Positions 1 to 7,179 of a stretch of 31,303 bases of DNA are shown here, in pieces. The position numbers and the translations under genes are program-made. The DNA is from Acetobacteraceae bacterium. GTDB lineage: Bacteria; Pseudomonadota; Alphaproteobacteria; Acetobacterales; Acetobacteraceae. Under the pieces are notes generated by a model. The model did no database searches. It was given only the letters and a program-made list of their open reading frames with translations, and was not told the DNA's origin. Numbering within the stretch: the first letter of the stretch is position 1; every line of letters begins with the position of its first letter. The DNA is taken from positions 1-31,303 of the forward strand of contig DNXO01000145.1 of NCBI GenBank assembly GCA_003506895.1, given 5' to 3'.

Positions 1-42
1 TGCAGAGTGCATAACACGCTCTAGAGATGTGCGGAGATAAGT

Positions 43-579
43 TTAATCCCGCTCGACGAAATGGACCAGCACCCCGCCAAAACTGGTCGGATGCACAAAC
101 CCAATCCGAGCGCGCCGGGAGCCAGGGCGCCCGGTCCGGTCGATCATTCGGGCACCGGCGCGTTCCATTGCCGCGAGCGTCACGTCGATATCGTGGGTTT
201 TCAGCGCGACATGGTGCAACCCGGCCCCATAGGCTGCGATGAACTTCGTGATGGCCCCCTGATCCTGCCGCGTATTGCCCGCGGCACCGTGGCGCAACTC
301 GGCCCCGTGTGAAGGGTCGAAGTTCTTTAGGAACTCCAGTTCGCAATCCCCGGCGGTCAGGAATGCGACCCGCAGGCCGCCAACGACCCGGGGCACGCGA
401 GAATGATAAACCACACCATACTTGTCCGAGGTGAAACGCTCGATCGCGGTCTCGACTTCCATGTCGGTCTGCTGGCTTTCAACCGGCAGCCCCATTTGGT
501 CGGATAGGAAAGTCTTGGCGCCGGAATCACGGTTTCCACGCCTTCGCCTGCTCTTCGATCTTGGCTTGATCGAACGCAT
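43..579 (-). CDS. VOC (glyoxalase-fold) family protein, apparently 5'-truncated
   Basis: From about residue 21 on, the frame reads like a methylmalonyl-CoA-epimerase or glyoxalase type VOC protein: a helix ending MGLPVE, then a strand with GGLRVAFL, the acidic strand CELEFLKNF, a second module starting GLHHVALKTHDID, and a C-terminal FGGVLVHFVERD. What should come first, the opening beta strand with the first metal-binding His (usually LDHIxIAVxD), is absent. The first 20 residues here (Arg/Lys/Ser-rich) are only the other-frame reading of the end of the upstream binding-protein gene, which this frame overlaps by 53 bases. No good ribosome binding site or in-frame start lies at the expected place. 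I infer a gene fragment joined behind the ABC binding protein; a real short VOC protein using the ATG at 579 is possible but less likely. The substrate is unknown. Confidence 0.55.
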   Translation of the reverse strand: MRSIKPRSKSRRRRGNRDSGAKTFLSDQMGLPVESQQTDMEVETAIERFTSDKYGVVYHSRVPRVVGGLRVAFLTAGDCELEFLKNFDPSHGAELRHGAAGNTRQDQGAITKFIAAYGAGLHHVALKTHDIDVTLAAMERAGARMIDRTGRPGSRRARIGFVHPTSFGGVLVHFVERD

Positions 580-1579
580 TCATGTCGTCCACAAGATCGT
601 TGGTTACGACATCAGAAGCCGGCGTTCCAGCGGGAACGACTTTCCATTTCACCAGGAAGTCGATGTAGTCGGTGTAGTTTTTTTCATTCGACTGCCCCCA
701 TTTCGTTACATTTCCGGACGCCAGGTCCCAATGGGCCATCCGAGCGCGAAGGACGGAGACATCGTCGCGGATCGCGGTGGTTTCGTCTTTGCCGGTTGGT
801 TTCGTCTGCGGATAGACCTCATACATGATGCGGATGGCCGCCTCCGGATTTGCCATCGCGAACGCCTCGCCCATTGCCAGCCCGCGCCCGATCGCCGCGG
901 CTTCCGCCCGGTGTTCGGCCAGCGTCTTCTCCAGTGCGAACAATCCGTTGCCGGGGAAGGGCGCCATCTCGCCCACCGGCAACATCCGTAGTTTCTGCCC
1001 CGCGTTTTCCACCATCGCGTATTGCGTATCGAACTGCGACAGGGCATCGACCTGTTTCGAACGCAACAATGCCGCGGTCTGCGCACCCTCACCCGCGACC
1101 ACGATATGCGCTTGTGTATTCGGATCGATCCCCGCGTTCGCCAACTGCGCTCGGGCTACCACCACGCCGCCCGAGGCCATGGAAATGACGCCGATGGTCT
1201 TTCCCTTCAGATCTGCAAAGGTCTGGATCGGGCTGTCGGCTGGCACCGCGATGCCATAGGTGAAGCTCTGATAGGCTGTGTAGAACACCTTCCCCTTCAC
1301 GCCCTGCGGATGAATGATCAGCACCGGTTCGAGCGACGGCATGGAGAACGGTAGTTCCCCGGTCGCAACCTGCTTCACGCAGTCCGTGGAGCCGGGTAGG
1401 GGGGTAAGGACAACCTTGACGCCTTTTTCCTCGAACCATCCCATCTTTTGCGCGATGGCGAAGGGCGAGGCGCCGGCGCTGACCACATTGGCGCACCAGC
1501 CGACACGAACGGTCGTTTCGGCCCGCGCCGCCGAAACAAGGACAAGCGACAGCACGGCGACGATCAAAATGCGCATCAT
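527..1579 (-). CDS. ABC transporter periplasmic substrate-binding protein (NMT1/TauA/SsuA type)
   Basis: This 350-residue protein has a classic Sec signal peptide (hydrophobic residues 3-15, cleavage after SAARA at about residue 20). It then has the NMT1/SsuA-like fold hallmarks: an early VRVGWC strand, a segment FAIAQKMGWFEEKGVKV, the hinge-region FADLKGKTIGV, and a C-terminal DVVTNDLVDDMNAFD helix typical of nitrate/sulfonate/taurine family binding proteins. It should capture a small solute in the periplasm and hand it to a TauC-like permease. It starts at the first of two ATG codons, after GGAG with a five-base spacer, two bases after the stop of the LVIVD-repeat gene, so the two are almost surely cotranscribed. 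The permease and ATPase (3802-5384) are probably its partners but are separated by an opposite-strand gene. The ligand cannot be read from the sequence. Confidence 0.88.
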   Translation of the reverse strand: MMRILIVAVLSLVLVSAARAETTVRVGWCANVVSAGASPFAIAQKMGWFEEKGVKVVLTPLPGSTDCVKQVATGELPFSMPSLEPVLIIHPQGVKGKVFYTAYQSFTYGIAVPADSPIQTFADLKGKTIGVISMASGGVVVARAQLANAGIDPNTQAHIVVAGEGAQTAALLRSKQVDALSQFDTQYAMVENAGQKLRMLPVGEMAPFPGNGLFALEKTLAEHRAEAAAIGRGLAMGEAFAMANPEAAIRIMYEVYPQTKPTGKDETTAIRDDVSVLRARMAHWDLASGNVTKWGQSNEKNYTDYIDFLVKWKVVPAGTPASDVVTNDLVDDMNAFDQAKIEEQAKAWKP

Positions 1580-1581
1580 GG

Positions 1582-2880
1582 TTACTCCAGTGGAACGGAA
1601 CCGGTGTAGCGGATGATATCCAGACCGCCGCTCAATCGGTCGTTCGCATAGATCAGTCCGTTCTCATCCACATACACATCGTTGATCTGGATGCTGTGTG
1701 ATGAATTTCCCTTCGGTGGCGCATCGATGATGAACCCGATCTCCCGCGGGTCGTGCGGATCGGCTATCGAGTAGGCCCGCACCCCACCGTTGAAGAAGCT
1801 GCCGACGACGGTTTTCTTCAGATTGCGCGCGGTCGGATCGGGACGGTTTTCCGCGATGTTATGTGCGCCAAACCGGCCGCCCTGTTTGCACAGCGCGTCG
1901 AAATCCGCCGGCGGCGGCATGACCGAAAGCGCGATCGGTGCCTTCTCGTCCGAGATGTCCCAGACCCAATCGCGCTTCGGCCAATCCTTGCAGTTGTTTT
2001 CCACGGCTTCCTCGGTCTGGATCGCCAGCCCGCGTGAGGGAATGGGCAGCACGGTGTGGGCGAAGCCGACATTTTGCGACTGCCACGACCGGTGCGCGAC
2101 CAGCTTGGGATGCGTCTTGTCGGAAATATCCAGGATCACGAAGCCGCCGTCGATCCAACCGACATAAGCCCGATCGGGTCGTTCGGCGGAGATGACCGGC
2201 GTGTGCATGCGGATGCCGGAATCGATCGAAACGCGTGGCGGCGACGGTTCCTTGTCGCCCGCCCGGGTGCCAGGCATCCACCAACGGCCGATCTCCTTCG
2301 GATGGCTGGGGTCGTTCATATCCACGACCATGAAGAACTGATCGTCCAACGGGTTCTTCGGGGTGAAGTCCTTCGCCCCGGTCGTCAGATAGGCATAATG
2401 CCCGTCGGCGAACCAAAGATAATGCACGCCACGCGAATGCGGGCCGGAGGTATCGAAGTAAGACAGCTTCCTCGGATGCGCCGGGTCGGCCACGTCGAAG
2501 ACTTCGATGCCTCCCCCTGGTTGTCCCGCCTTGTCGCTCTGATGTGCGACCACCATCGTCGTGCCGGACAAGCCAAGATTGTTACAGCGAAGCTGAGGCG
2601 CGGGGTTGGCGATCTGCGTGATGACCTTGGGGTCTTCCGGTTTCGTTACATCGACAATGCTCACGCACATCGGGGCGGACTCGTGGGCCAGGAACAGGAC
2701 GCGACGGCCGTCCGGATACTGGCGCAGCGCAAGGCCCTCACCGCCCTTGCCAGCGCCATTAAGGTCGCTGTGGCCGATGATTGTCATGTTGCTGGCCGAC
2801 TGAACCGGGGGGATGGGATCGGCGAAGGCTGTCCCGCCACTCAACGCCAACACGGTGGCCCACAAGACTGTTGTCCGCAT
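1582..2880 (-). CDS. exported LVIVD-repeat (beta-propeller-like) protein
   Basis: A 432-residue secreted protein with signal peptide MRTTVLWATVLALSGGTAFA. Six LVIVD-type repeats are visible, each with a (V/I)xD(I/V)xDPxxP core: VDVTKPEDPKVI, FDVADPAHPRKL, VDMNDPSHPKEIG, LDISDKTHPKLVA, WDISDEKAPIAL and YSIADPHDPREIG. Such repeats are thought to form a beta-propeller-like surface or periplasmic protein; the biochemical role is generally unknown. I chose the ATG at 2880 over an upstream in-frame start at 2958 because the signal peptide begins there and a GGGGGGAA ribosome binding site precedes it. The stop is two bases before the ABC binding-protein start, so the two form one operon. An FNR/FixK-type palindrome is centred about 84 bases upstream of the start. 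It may act as an accessory to the binding protein, but that is inference. Confidence 0.85.
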   Translation of the reverse strand: MRTTVLWATVLALSGGTAFADPIPPVQSASNMTIIGHSDLNGAGKGGEGLALRQYPDGRRVLFLAHESAPMCVSIVDVTKPEDPKVITQIANPAPQLRCNNLGLSGTTMVVAHQSDKAGQPGGGIEVFDVADPAHPRKLSYFDTSGPHSRGVHYLWFADGHYAYLTTGAKDFTPKNPLDDQFFMVVDMNDPSHPKEIGRWWMPGTRAGDKEPSPPRVSIDSGIRMHTPVISAERPDRAYVGWIDGGFVILDISDKTHPKLVAHRSWQSQNVGFAHTVLPIPSRGLAIQTEEAVENNCKDWPKRDWVWDISDEKAPIALSVMPPPADFDALCKQGGRFGAHNIAENRPDPTARNLKKTVVGSFFNGGVRAYSIADPHDPREIGFIIDAPPKGNSSHSIQINDVYVDENGLIYANDRLSGGLDIIRYTGSVPLE

Positions 2881-2957
2881 CGGTTGTTCCCCCCAGGTTT
2901 CAATCACGCATAGCGCATTTTCGCGCGGCGGGAAATCGGGTGGCACCCTGGCAACCA

Positions 2958-2971
2958 TTGACCTGGATCAA
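2958..2971 (-). promoter_or_regulatory. candidate FNR/FixK/DNR-type binding site
   Basis: TTGACCTGGATCAA is a 14-base palindrome matching the TTGAT-N4-ATCAA consensus of Crp/Fnr-family oxygen or NO regulators with a single T-to-C change; the outer bases (A...T) also pair. Its centre is about 84 bases before the LVIVD-repeat start codon and about 204 before the divergent LTXXQ gene. A class-II position at -41.5 would put the LVIVD transcription start near 2923, leaving a reasonable leader of about 43 bases. Confidence 0.55.
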
Positions 2972-3168
2972 TGCCGCGGGTGCTGTAAGGCGCATGATTT
3001 ACTGATCGGTTGCGGCAGTCCGTCGTCCGTTTGCCCTGCCTTCTATTCGCTTGGCGCCGTCATCTAAGCGGCCGATGCCGTCAAGGCGCTGACTCAACGA
3101 TATTTCCCTTGGCCTGCCCGCCCGGTTCGCCGAATCGCGGATACATTGATGCTTGAAGGAACTAAGTC

Positions 3169-3768
3169 ATGACAATCCGTTTCGCACTTGCCACTGTACT
3201 CCTCGTGGCCAGCGCCAATCTGGCGATGGCGCAGCCCGCGCCAGAGCAGAAGCAGGCAGTCCCGCCACGCCCGATGATGCAGCAGCCGGCACAGCCGGGC
3301 GGAATGGGTATGAAGCCGACCGGGATGCCAGCCCGTCACCCCATGATGGGTGCCGGAATGATGCCGATGATGCATCCCGGCATGATGGGGTGTGAGGCAA
3401 TGGGCTTGATGCCGGTCGATCGTATCGAGGGACGCATCGCGTTCCTGAAGACCGAGATCGGCATCACCGACGCTCAGGCGCCGAAGTGGGACGCCTTCGC
3501 CAACGCGTTGCGGGCGCAGGCGAAAGGGATGCAGGCAGCAATGGCCGATCGCACGGCGGCCGGGCAGCCGCAATCCGCACCCGACCGAACCGAGGCCATG
3601 ATAACCCACATGACGGCGCGGCTGGACTCGATGAAGAACATCCTGGCAGTGGAAAAGCCGTTGTATGCGGCCTTGTCGGACGAGCAGAAGAAAACGGCCG
3701 ATGAGTTGCTGCTGCATCCCGGCATGGGAATGGGCATGGGGCCCGGGATGATGGGCGGCCGGCCGTAA
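3169..3768 (+). CDS. periplasmic LTXXQ/Spy-like Met-rich protein
   Basis: A 199-residue protein preceded by GGAA about seven bases upstream. Residues 1-21 are a signal peptide ending ANLAMA. Then comes a Pro/Gln/Met-rich linker (about residues 22-75) with many MM, GM, HPMM and HPGMM clusters. A helical domain follows (about 84-185) with the LTXXQ/Spy-family look: DRIEGRIAFLKTEIGITDAQ, a middle helix DRTEAMITHMTARLDSMKNI, and AALSDEQKKTADELL. The tail is again Met/Gly-rich (HPGMGMGMGPGMMGG). Spy/CpxP relatives act as periplasmic chaperones or envelope-stress sensors. The two methionine-rich segments suggest soft-metal (copper or silver) binding, which is inference. It stands alone, divergent from the LVIVD operon and convergent with the ABC permease. 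Confidence 0.8.
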   Translation: MTIRFALATVLLVASANLAMAQPAPEQKQAVPPRPMMQQPAQPGGMGMKPTGMPARHPMMGAGMMPMMHPGMMGCEAMGLMPVDRIEGRIAFLKTEIGITDAQAPKWDAFANALRAQAKGMQAAMADRTAAGQPQSAPDRTEAMITHMTARLDSMKNILAVEKPLYAALSDEQKKTADELLLHPGMGMGMGPGMMGGRP

Positions 3769-3784
3769 AACAATACCCATAGGG

Positions 3785-3798
3785 CCGCCCAAGGGCGG
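3785..3798. terminator. short GC hairpin between convergent genes
   Basis: CCGCCC-AA-GGGCGG lies between the stop of the LTXXQ gene (3768) and the stop of the ABC permease (3802). It could stop transcription from either side, but there is no clear T-run and the two-base loop means the inner pairs must open, so it is weak. Confidence 0.3.
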
Positions 3799-3801
3799 GG
3801 A

Positions 3802-4590
3802 TTACAGCTTGTCCGGCTTGATCCCCGCCTGCCGGCTTGCCGGATCCCAGAACAGCAGCCGTTTTCGCACCAGCGTTACCGACATGTTCAGCAGCAGCCC
3901 CACAACCGACAGGATCAGCAAGATCGAGAACTGGCCAGCCACGTCCATGGTGAAGTTCATGCTCTGGATCAGCATCCCCAGGCCGGCTTGCGCGCCGACG
4001 AACTCGCCTACGATCGCGCCGATCAGCGCAAAGATCATCGCGATCTCCAGCCCCGCGAAGATGTAGGGCAACGCGTTCGGTATGCGCAACATGACGAAGA
4101 TCTGCCAGGGCGACGCGGCAAGGGAGCGCATCAGGCTGATCCGGTCCTCATCCGCCGACCGCAGCCCGACGATGGTGTTGATCATCAGCGGGAAGAAGCA
4201 AACCAAAGCGGCGTTGACGACCTTCGACGTCATACCAAGCCCGAACCACACGATGATCAGCGGTGCCAGCGCGACCTTGGGCATCGCCTGGAACATCACG
4301 ATGATCGGGGACATGAAGTAGTCGAACCGGCGGGACAGCGCGATGCCGGTACCCAGCAACAGGCCGCCGGCTGAACCAAACACGAAGCCTAACGCGGTTT
4401 CCGTCAGGGTGATGCCGATATTCTCCTGATACAGGCCGGAAATGGTGCCGCGATACAGCGCCACCCCGATCGCGGACGGCGTCGGCAGCAGGAACGCGGG
4501 GACTTCCAGCAGCTTTACCGCGGCCTCCCACAGCGCCAGCAGCACGGCGATGAACAGCAGCCGCAGCATGAAATTCCGGATCGTGTTCAC
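3802..4590 (-). CDS. ABC transporter permease (TauC/SsuC type)
   Basis: A 262-residue inner-membrane permease with about six hydrophobic segments and the BPD-transporter EAA-type loop around SLAASPWQIFVMLRIPNALPYIFAG, the part that docks onto the ATPase. FLLPTPSAIGVAL near residues 32-45 and VGEFVGAQAGLGMLIQ near the end are typical of the nitrate/sulfonate/taurine subfamily. The start is GTG at 4590, overlapping the ATPase stop as GTGA, so the two are translationally coupled. It should form the homodimeric channel for a small anionic or organic solute brought by a TauA-like protein, probably the one at 527-1579. Confidence 0.9.
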   Translation of the reverse strand: MNTIRNFMLRLLFIAVLLALWEAAVKLLEVPAFLLPTPSAIGVALYRGTISGLYQENIGITLTETALGFVFGSAGGLLLGTGIALSRRFDYFMSPIIVMFQAMPKVALAPLIIVWFGLGMTSKVVNAALVCFFPLMINTIVGLRSADEDRISLMRSLAASPWQIFVMLRIPNALPYIFAGLEIAMIFALIGAIVGEFVGAQAGLGMLIQSMNFTMDVAGQFSILLILSVVGLLLNMSVTLVRKRLLFWDPASRQAGIKPDKL

Positions 4591-5384
4591 TCGATGCCTC
4601 CCGACGCATTCAGGCCGGTCCGGATGCGTTTCACGTAGGCGCCGAACGCCGGGGTATTCATCACGTCCAGCCCGCGGGGGCGCGGCAGGTCGATCTTCAG
4701 GATGTCGGCGATCCGGCCGGGGCGCGGCGTCATCACCAGCACGCGATCCGCCAGATACACTGCCTCGCCGATCGAGTGGGTGATGAACAGCACGGTCTTT
4801 CGCCGCTCCATCCAGATACGCTGTAGTTCCTGGTTCATCTGCTCGCGCGTCATCGCGTCCAGCGCGCCGAACGGTTCGTCCATCAGCAGTAACGCCGGGT
4901 CATGGATCAGCGCGCGAACCAGTGCCACGCGCTGTTGCATCCCGCCGGAGAGTTCCCAGGGATACCGGTGCTCGAACCCCTCCAGGCCCACCAGCTTCAG
5001 CAATGCCATCGCGCGGTCGCGCAACTTCTCGCGGTCGAGACGCTGCACATCCGCCGGCAGCAGCGCGTTTTTCAGCACGGAGCGCCAGGGAAACAAAACC
5101 GGCGATTGGAACACCACGCCAATATCGCGGCGTGGCCCGGCGATGGGCGTGCCGCCCAGGAAGGCCTGTCCCTCGGATGACGGCATCAAGCCGGCCAGAA
5201 TCCGCAGCAGGGTCGATTTGCCGCAGCCCGACGGCCCGACAACCACGACCAACTCGCCTTCGTTCACGGAAAAATCGATGTCGCTGAGGGCCAGTACCGG
5301 CGCCCCCGCGGAACCGAAACGCTTGGTCAATTGCCTGACCGCGATCATCTCGCCGCCCATGACCGGGGTCTGGGGTGCATCCAC
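4587..5384 (-). CDS. ABC transporter ATP-binding protein (TauB/SsuB type)
   Basis: The protein shows Walker A GPSGCGKST, Q-loop VVFQSPVLFPW, signature LSGGMQQR, Walker B LLLMDEPFGALD and switch His in VLFITHSIGEAV, so it is a complete nucleotide-binding domain of the nitrate/sulfonate/taurine group. I place the start at the GTG at 5384 because a perfect AGGAGG lies at 5395-5400, ten bases upstream; a longer in-frame start at 5426 has no support and adds a low-complexity extension. It is 265 residues long, the usual size. It is first in an operon with the permease, and the 126 bases upstream are shared with divergent fliF. It powers import in the cytoplasm; the substrate is not evident. Confidence 0.9.
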   Translation of the reverse strand: MDAPQTPVMGGEMIAVRQLTKRFGSAGAPVLALSDIDFSVNEGELVVVVGPSGCGKSTLLRILAGLMPSSEGQAFLGGTPIAGPRRDIGVVFQSPVLFPWRSVLKNALLPADVQRLDREKLRDRAMALLKLVGLEGFEHRYPWELSGGMQQRVALVRALIHDPALLLMDEPFGALDAMTREQMNQELQRIWMERRKTVLFITHSIGEAVYLADRVLVMTPRPGRIADILKIDLPRPRGLDVMNTPAFGAYVKRIRTGLNASGGIE

Positions 5385-5447
5385 CTTTGTGTTTCCTCCT
5401 GTGCCGGCAGCAAGCCCGACCGGCACGTTGAACGCAAGCCCTGGCCG

Positions 5448-5462
5448 TTAACCCATCGGTAA
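5448..5462 (+). promoter_or_regulatory. candidate CtrA full site upstream of fliF
   Basis: TTAA-CCCATCG-GTAA matches the alphaproteobacterial CtrA consensus TTAA-N7-TTAA with one mismatch. The left half extends as TTAACCCAT, one base off the TTAACCAT half-site. It lies 48-63 bases before the fliF start. CtrA control of fliF is well known in Caulobacter; here it is a motif match only. Confidence 0.5.
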
Positions 5463-5472
5463 GAATTTCCCG

Positions 5473-5480
5473 CTAACCAT
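5473..5480 (+). promoter_or_regulatory. candidate CtrA half-site
   Basis: CTAACCAT differs by one base from the TTAACCAT CtrA half-site, and lies 30 bases before the fliF ATG, ten bases after the fuller site. Paired sites like this strengthen the case for CtrA-type control. Confidence 0.35.
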
Positions 5481-5510
5481 TCGTTCGGCGAAAAAGTTCG
5501 GGCACCCCCT

Positions 5511-7151
5511 ATGAAAGGCTTTATCGATAGCATCCGGAAGCTTGGCATGGTGCGCGTCGCCATGCTGGCGGGCGTGACCCTTGGTATCCTGGGCGCGTTT
5601 GTCTGGCTGGAGGTGCAAGGGCCGAGCCACGCCCGCAGTACGGTGTTGGCGTCCGACCTGGACCCGCAGAGCATACAACAGATCGCGGCGGCTCTGACCG
5701 GAAAGAAGATCCCCTATCGTCTCGACGGCAGTCAGATTTTCGTCCCCGACGCCGACATGGCGGTCGCTCGGAGTCTGCTGGCTTCCGCCGGACTCTCCAC
5801 CGAAGGGATCACGGGTTATGAGATTTTCGATCGCGGCAACGACTTCGCGGTAACCGATTTCGACCAGCAGGTGAAACTGACCCGTGCGCTGGAGGGCGAG
5901 TTGGCCCGCACCATCGTCTCGGTCCACGGCATCACCCATGCTCGTGTCCATCTCGTGCTGCCGCACCGAGAACCCTTCGCGCATGACCGCCAACGCGCCC
6001 AGGCCAGCGTCATGTTGACCGTACCGGGCCGTCAGACCCTGTCGCCCGAGGCGGTTCAGTCTGTCGTCAATCTCGTCGCCGCCGGAGTGCCTGGCTTGCG
6101 GCCCCAGGATGTCACCGTCGTCGATTCGAACCTGCATCTGTTGGTCCAGGCCGGCGATGGCAAAGACCCCCGGGCGCAGACTGCCATGGAGGAGGACATC
6201 AAGCAGAAGACCGAGGCGCGCCTGGCTCAGGCTGTCGAGCTGATGTTGGAACGATCACTTGGGCCGGGGCACGTACATGCCGAGGCGTCGATCCGCATGA
6301 ACTTCGACAAGGTCAACGAAACCAATGAGAAATATGATCCTGACGGGTCAGTGGTGCGCAGCACCCAGACGGTGACGTCCAACTCCAAGACCACCGACAA
6401 GACCGGGTCGGTCTCGCTGCAAAACAACCTGCCGAACGCCGATGCCGGCGCGACGACGTCCGGCAATCAGGAGGGAAGGCAAGAAGAAACGACCAACTAC
6501 GAGATCGGCAAGACGGTCCGCGCCATCGTCCACGACCAGCCGCAAATCGAGCGGATTACCCTGGCGGTGATGGTCGATGGCACCGATCAGGTGGATGCGG
6601 ATGGGAAACACGTCTGGAAGGCGCGTGACCAGGCGGAACTGGATCAGCTCAACAAGCTGGTGAAAAGTGCTGTCGGATTCGATGAGAAACGTGGAGACCG
6701 TCTGGACATCGTCAGCTTGCCGTTTGTGAACCCGATCGACGCGACGGAGGGCGCCCCAACCCCGCGGACCGGCAAGACAAACGGCGACCTGATCACGTTC
6801 ATCCAGGTCATCGCGTTCGGCGTGGTCGGGTTTGGCATCATCATCCTGACCGCGCGTTCGATCTTCACCACCCTCAGCAGACCGGCTACCAGCCTGTCTC
6901 TCGCCGGCACGCCGGGTGGGGAGATCGCAGGGGGGGCAGCCCCCGCGCTGGGTCAGCCGACCGGCACACTGGGGATCGAGCAAGCAGGTGCCCACGGCAT
7001 CGGCACCGAGGACGACGATACCGTGACCATGAACAACATCCAGGGACAGATGCGGGCTTCATCGATCCGCAGGGTCACCGCCTTAGTGGACCGGCACCCG
7101 GATACAACGCTGGGAATTATCCGGGGCTGGATATCAACCGACGCCGGATAG
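5511..7151 (+). CDS. fliF: flagellar basal-body MS-ring protein FliF
   Basis: A 546-residue FliF. The N-terminal membrane helix is about residues 12-32. The YscJ/FliF ring-building domain follows, with ASDLDPQSIQQIAAAL, IPYRLDGSQIFVP, GITGYEIFDRGNDFAVTDFDQQVKL, HARVHLVLPHREPF and ASVMLTV. The central region carries NEKYDPDGSVVRSTQT, typical of FliF. A second membrane segment lies near residues 424-452, and the cytoplasmic FliG-binding tail ends RVTALVDRHPDTTLGIIRGWI. It forms the MS ring on which the rotor and export gate are built. No Shine-Dalgarno sequence is obvious (CACCCCCT precedes the ATG). Unusually, no fliG, fliN or other flagellar gene follows: fliF stands alone here, with CtrA-like boxes in its promoter. 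The gene looks intact. Confidence 0.95.
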   Translation: MKGFIDSIRKLGMVRVAMLAGVTLGILGAFVWLEVQGPSHARSTVLASDLDPQSIQQIAAALTGKKIPYRLDGSQIFVPDADMAVARSLLASAGLSTEGITGYEIFDRGNDFAVTDFDQQVKLTRALEGELARTIVSVHGITHARVHLVLPHREPFAHDRQRAQASVMLTVPGRQTLSPEAVQSVVNLVAAGVPGLRPQDVTVVDSNLHLLVQAGDGKDPRAQTAMEEDIKQKTEARLAQAVELMLERSLGPGHVHAEASIRMNFDKVNETNEKYDPDGSVVRSTQTVTSNSKTTDKTGSVSLQNNLPNADAGATTSGNQEGRQEETTNYEIGKTVRAIVHDQPQIERITLAVMVDGTDQVDADGKHVWKARDQAELDQLNKLVKSAVGFDEKRGDRLDIVSLPFVNPIDATEGAPTPRTGKTNGDLITFIQVIAFGVVGFGIIILTARSIFTTLSRPATSLSLAGTPGGEIAGGAAPALGQPTGTLGIEQAGAHGIGTEDDDTVTMNNIQGQMRASSIRRVTALVDRHPDTTLGIIRGWISTDAG

Positions 7152-7165
7152 CCCGAACGGACGTT

Positions 7166-7179
7166 CACGGTTAGCCGTG
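7166..7179. terminator. small hairpin at the fliF/hypothetical convergence
   Basis: CACGG-TTAG-CCGTG is a perfect five-pair hairpin whose loop contains the stop codon of the reverse-strand gene at 7171 and which lies 14 bases after the fliF stop. There is no T-run; a weak bidirectional terminator at best. Confidence 0.25.

Noticed and set aside
2056..2913. A 285-codon plus-strand frame opposite the LVIVD-repeat gene
   Set aside because: The reverse-strand protein has six repeats and a signal peptide; this frame has none.
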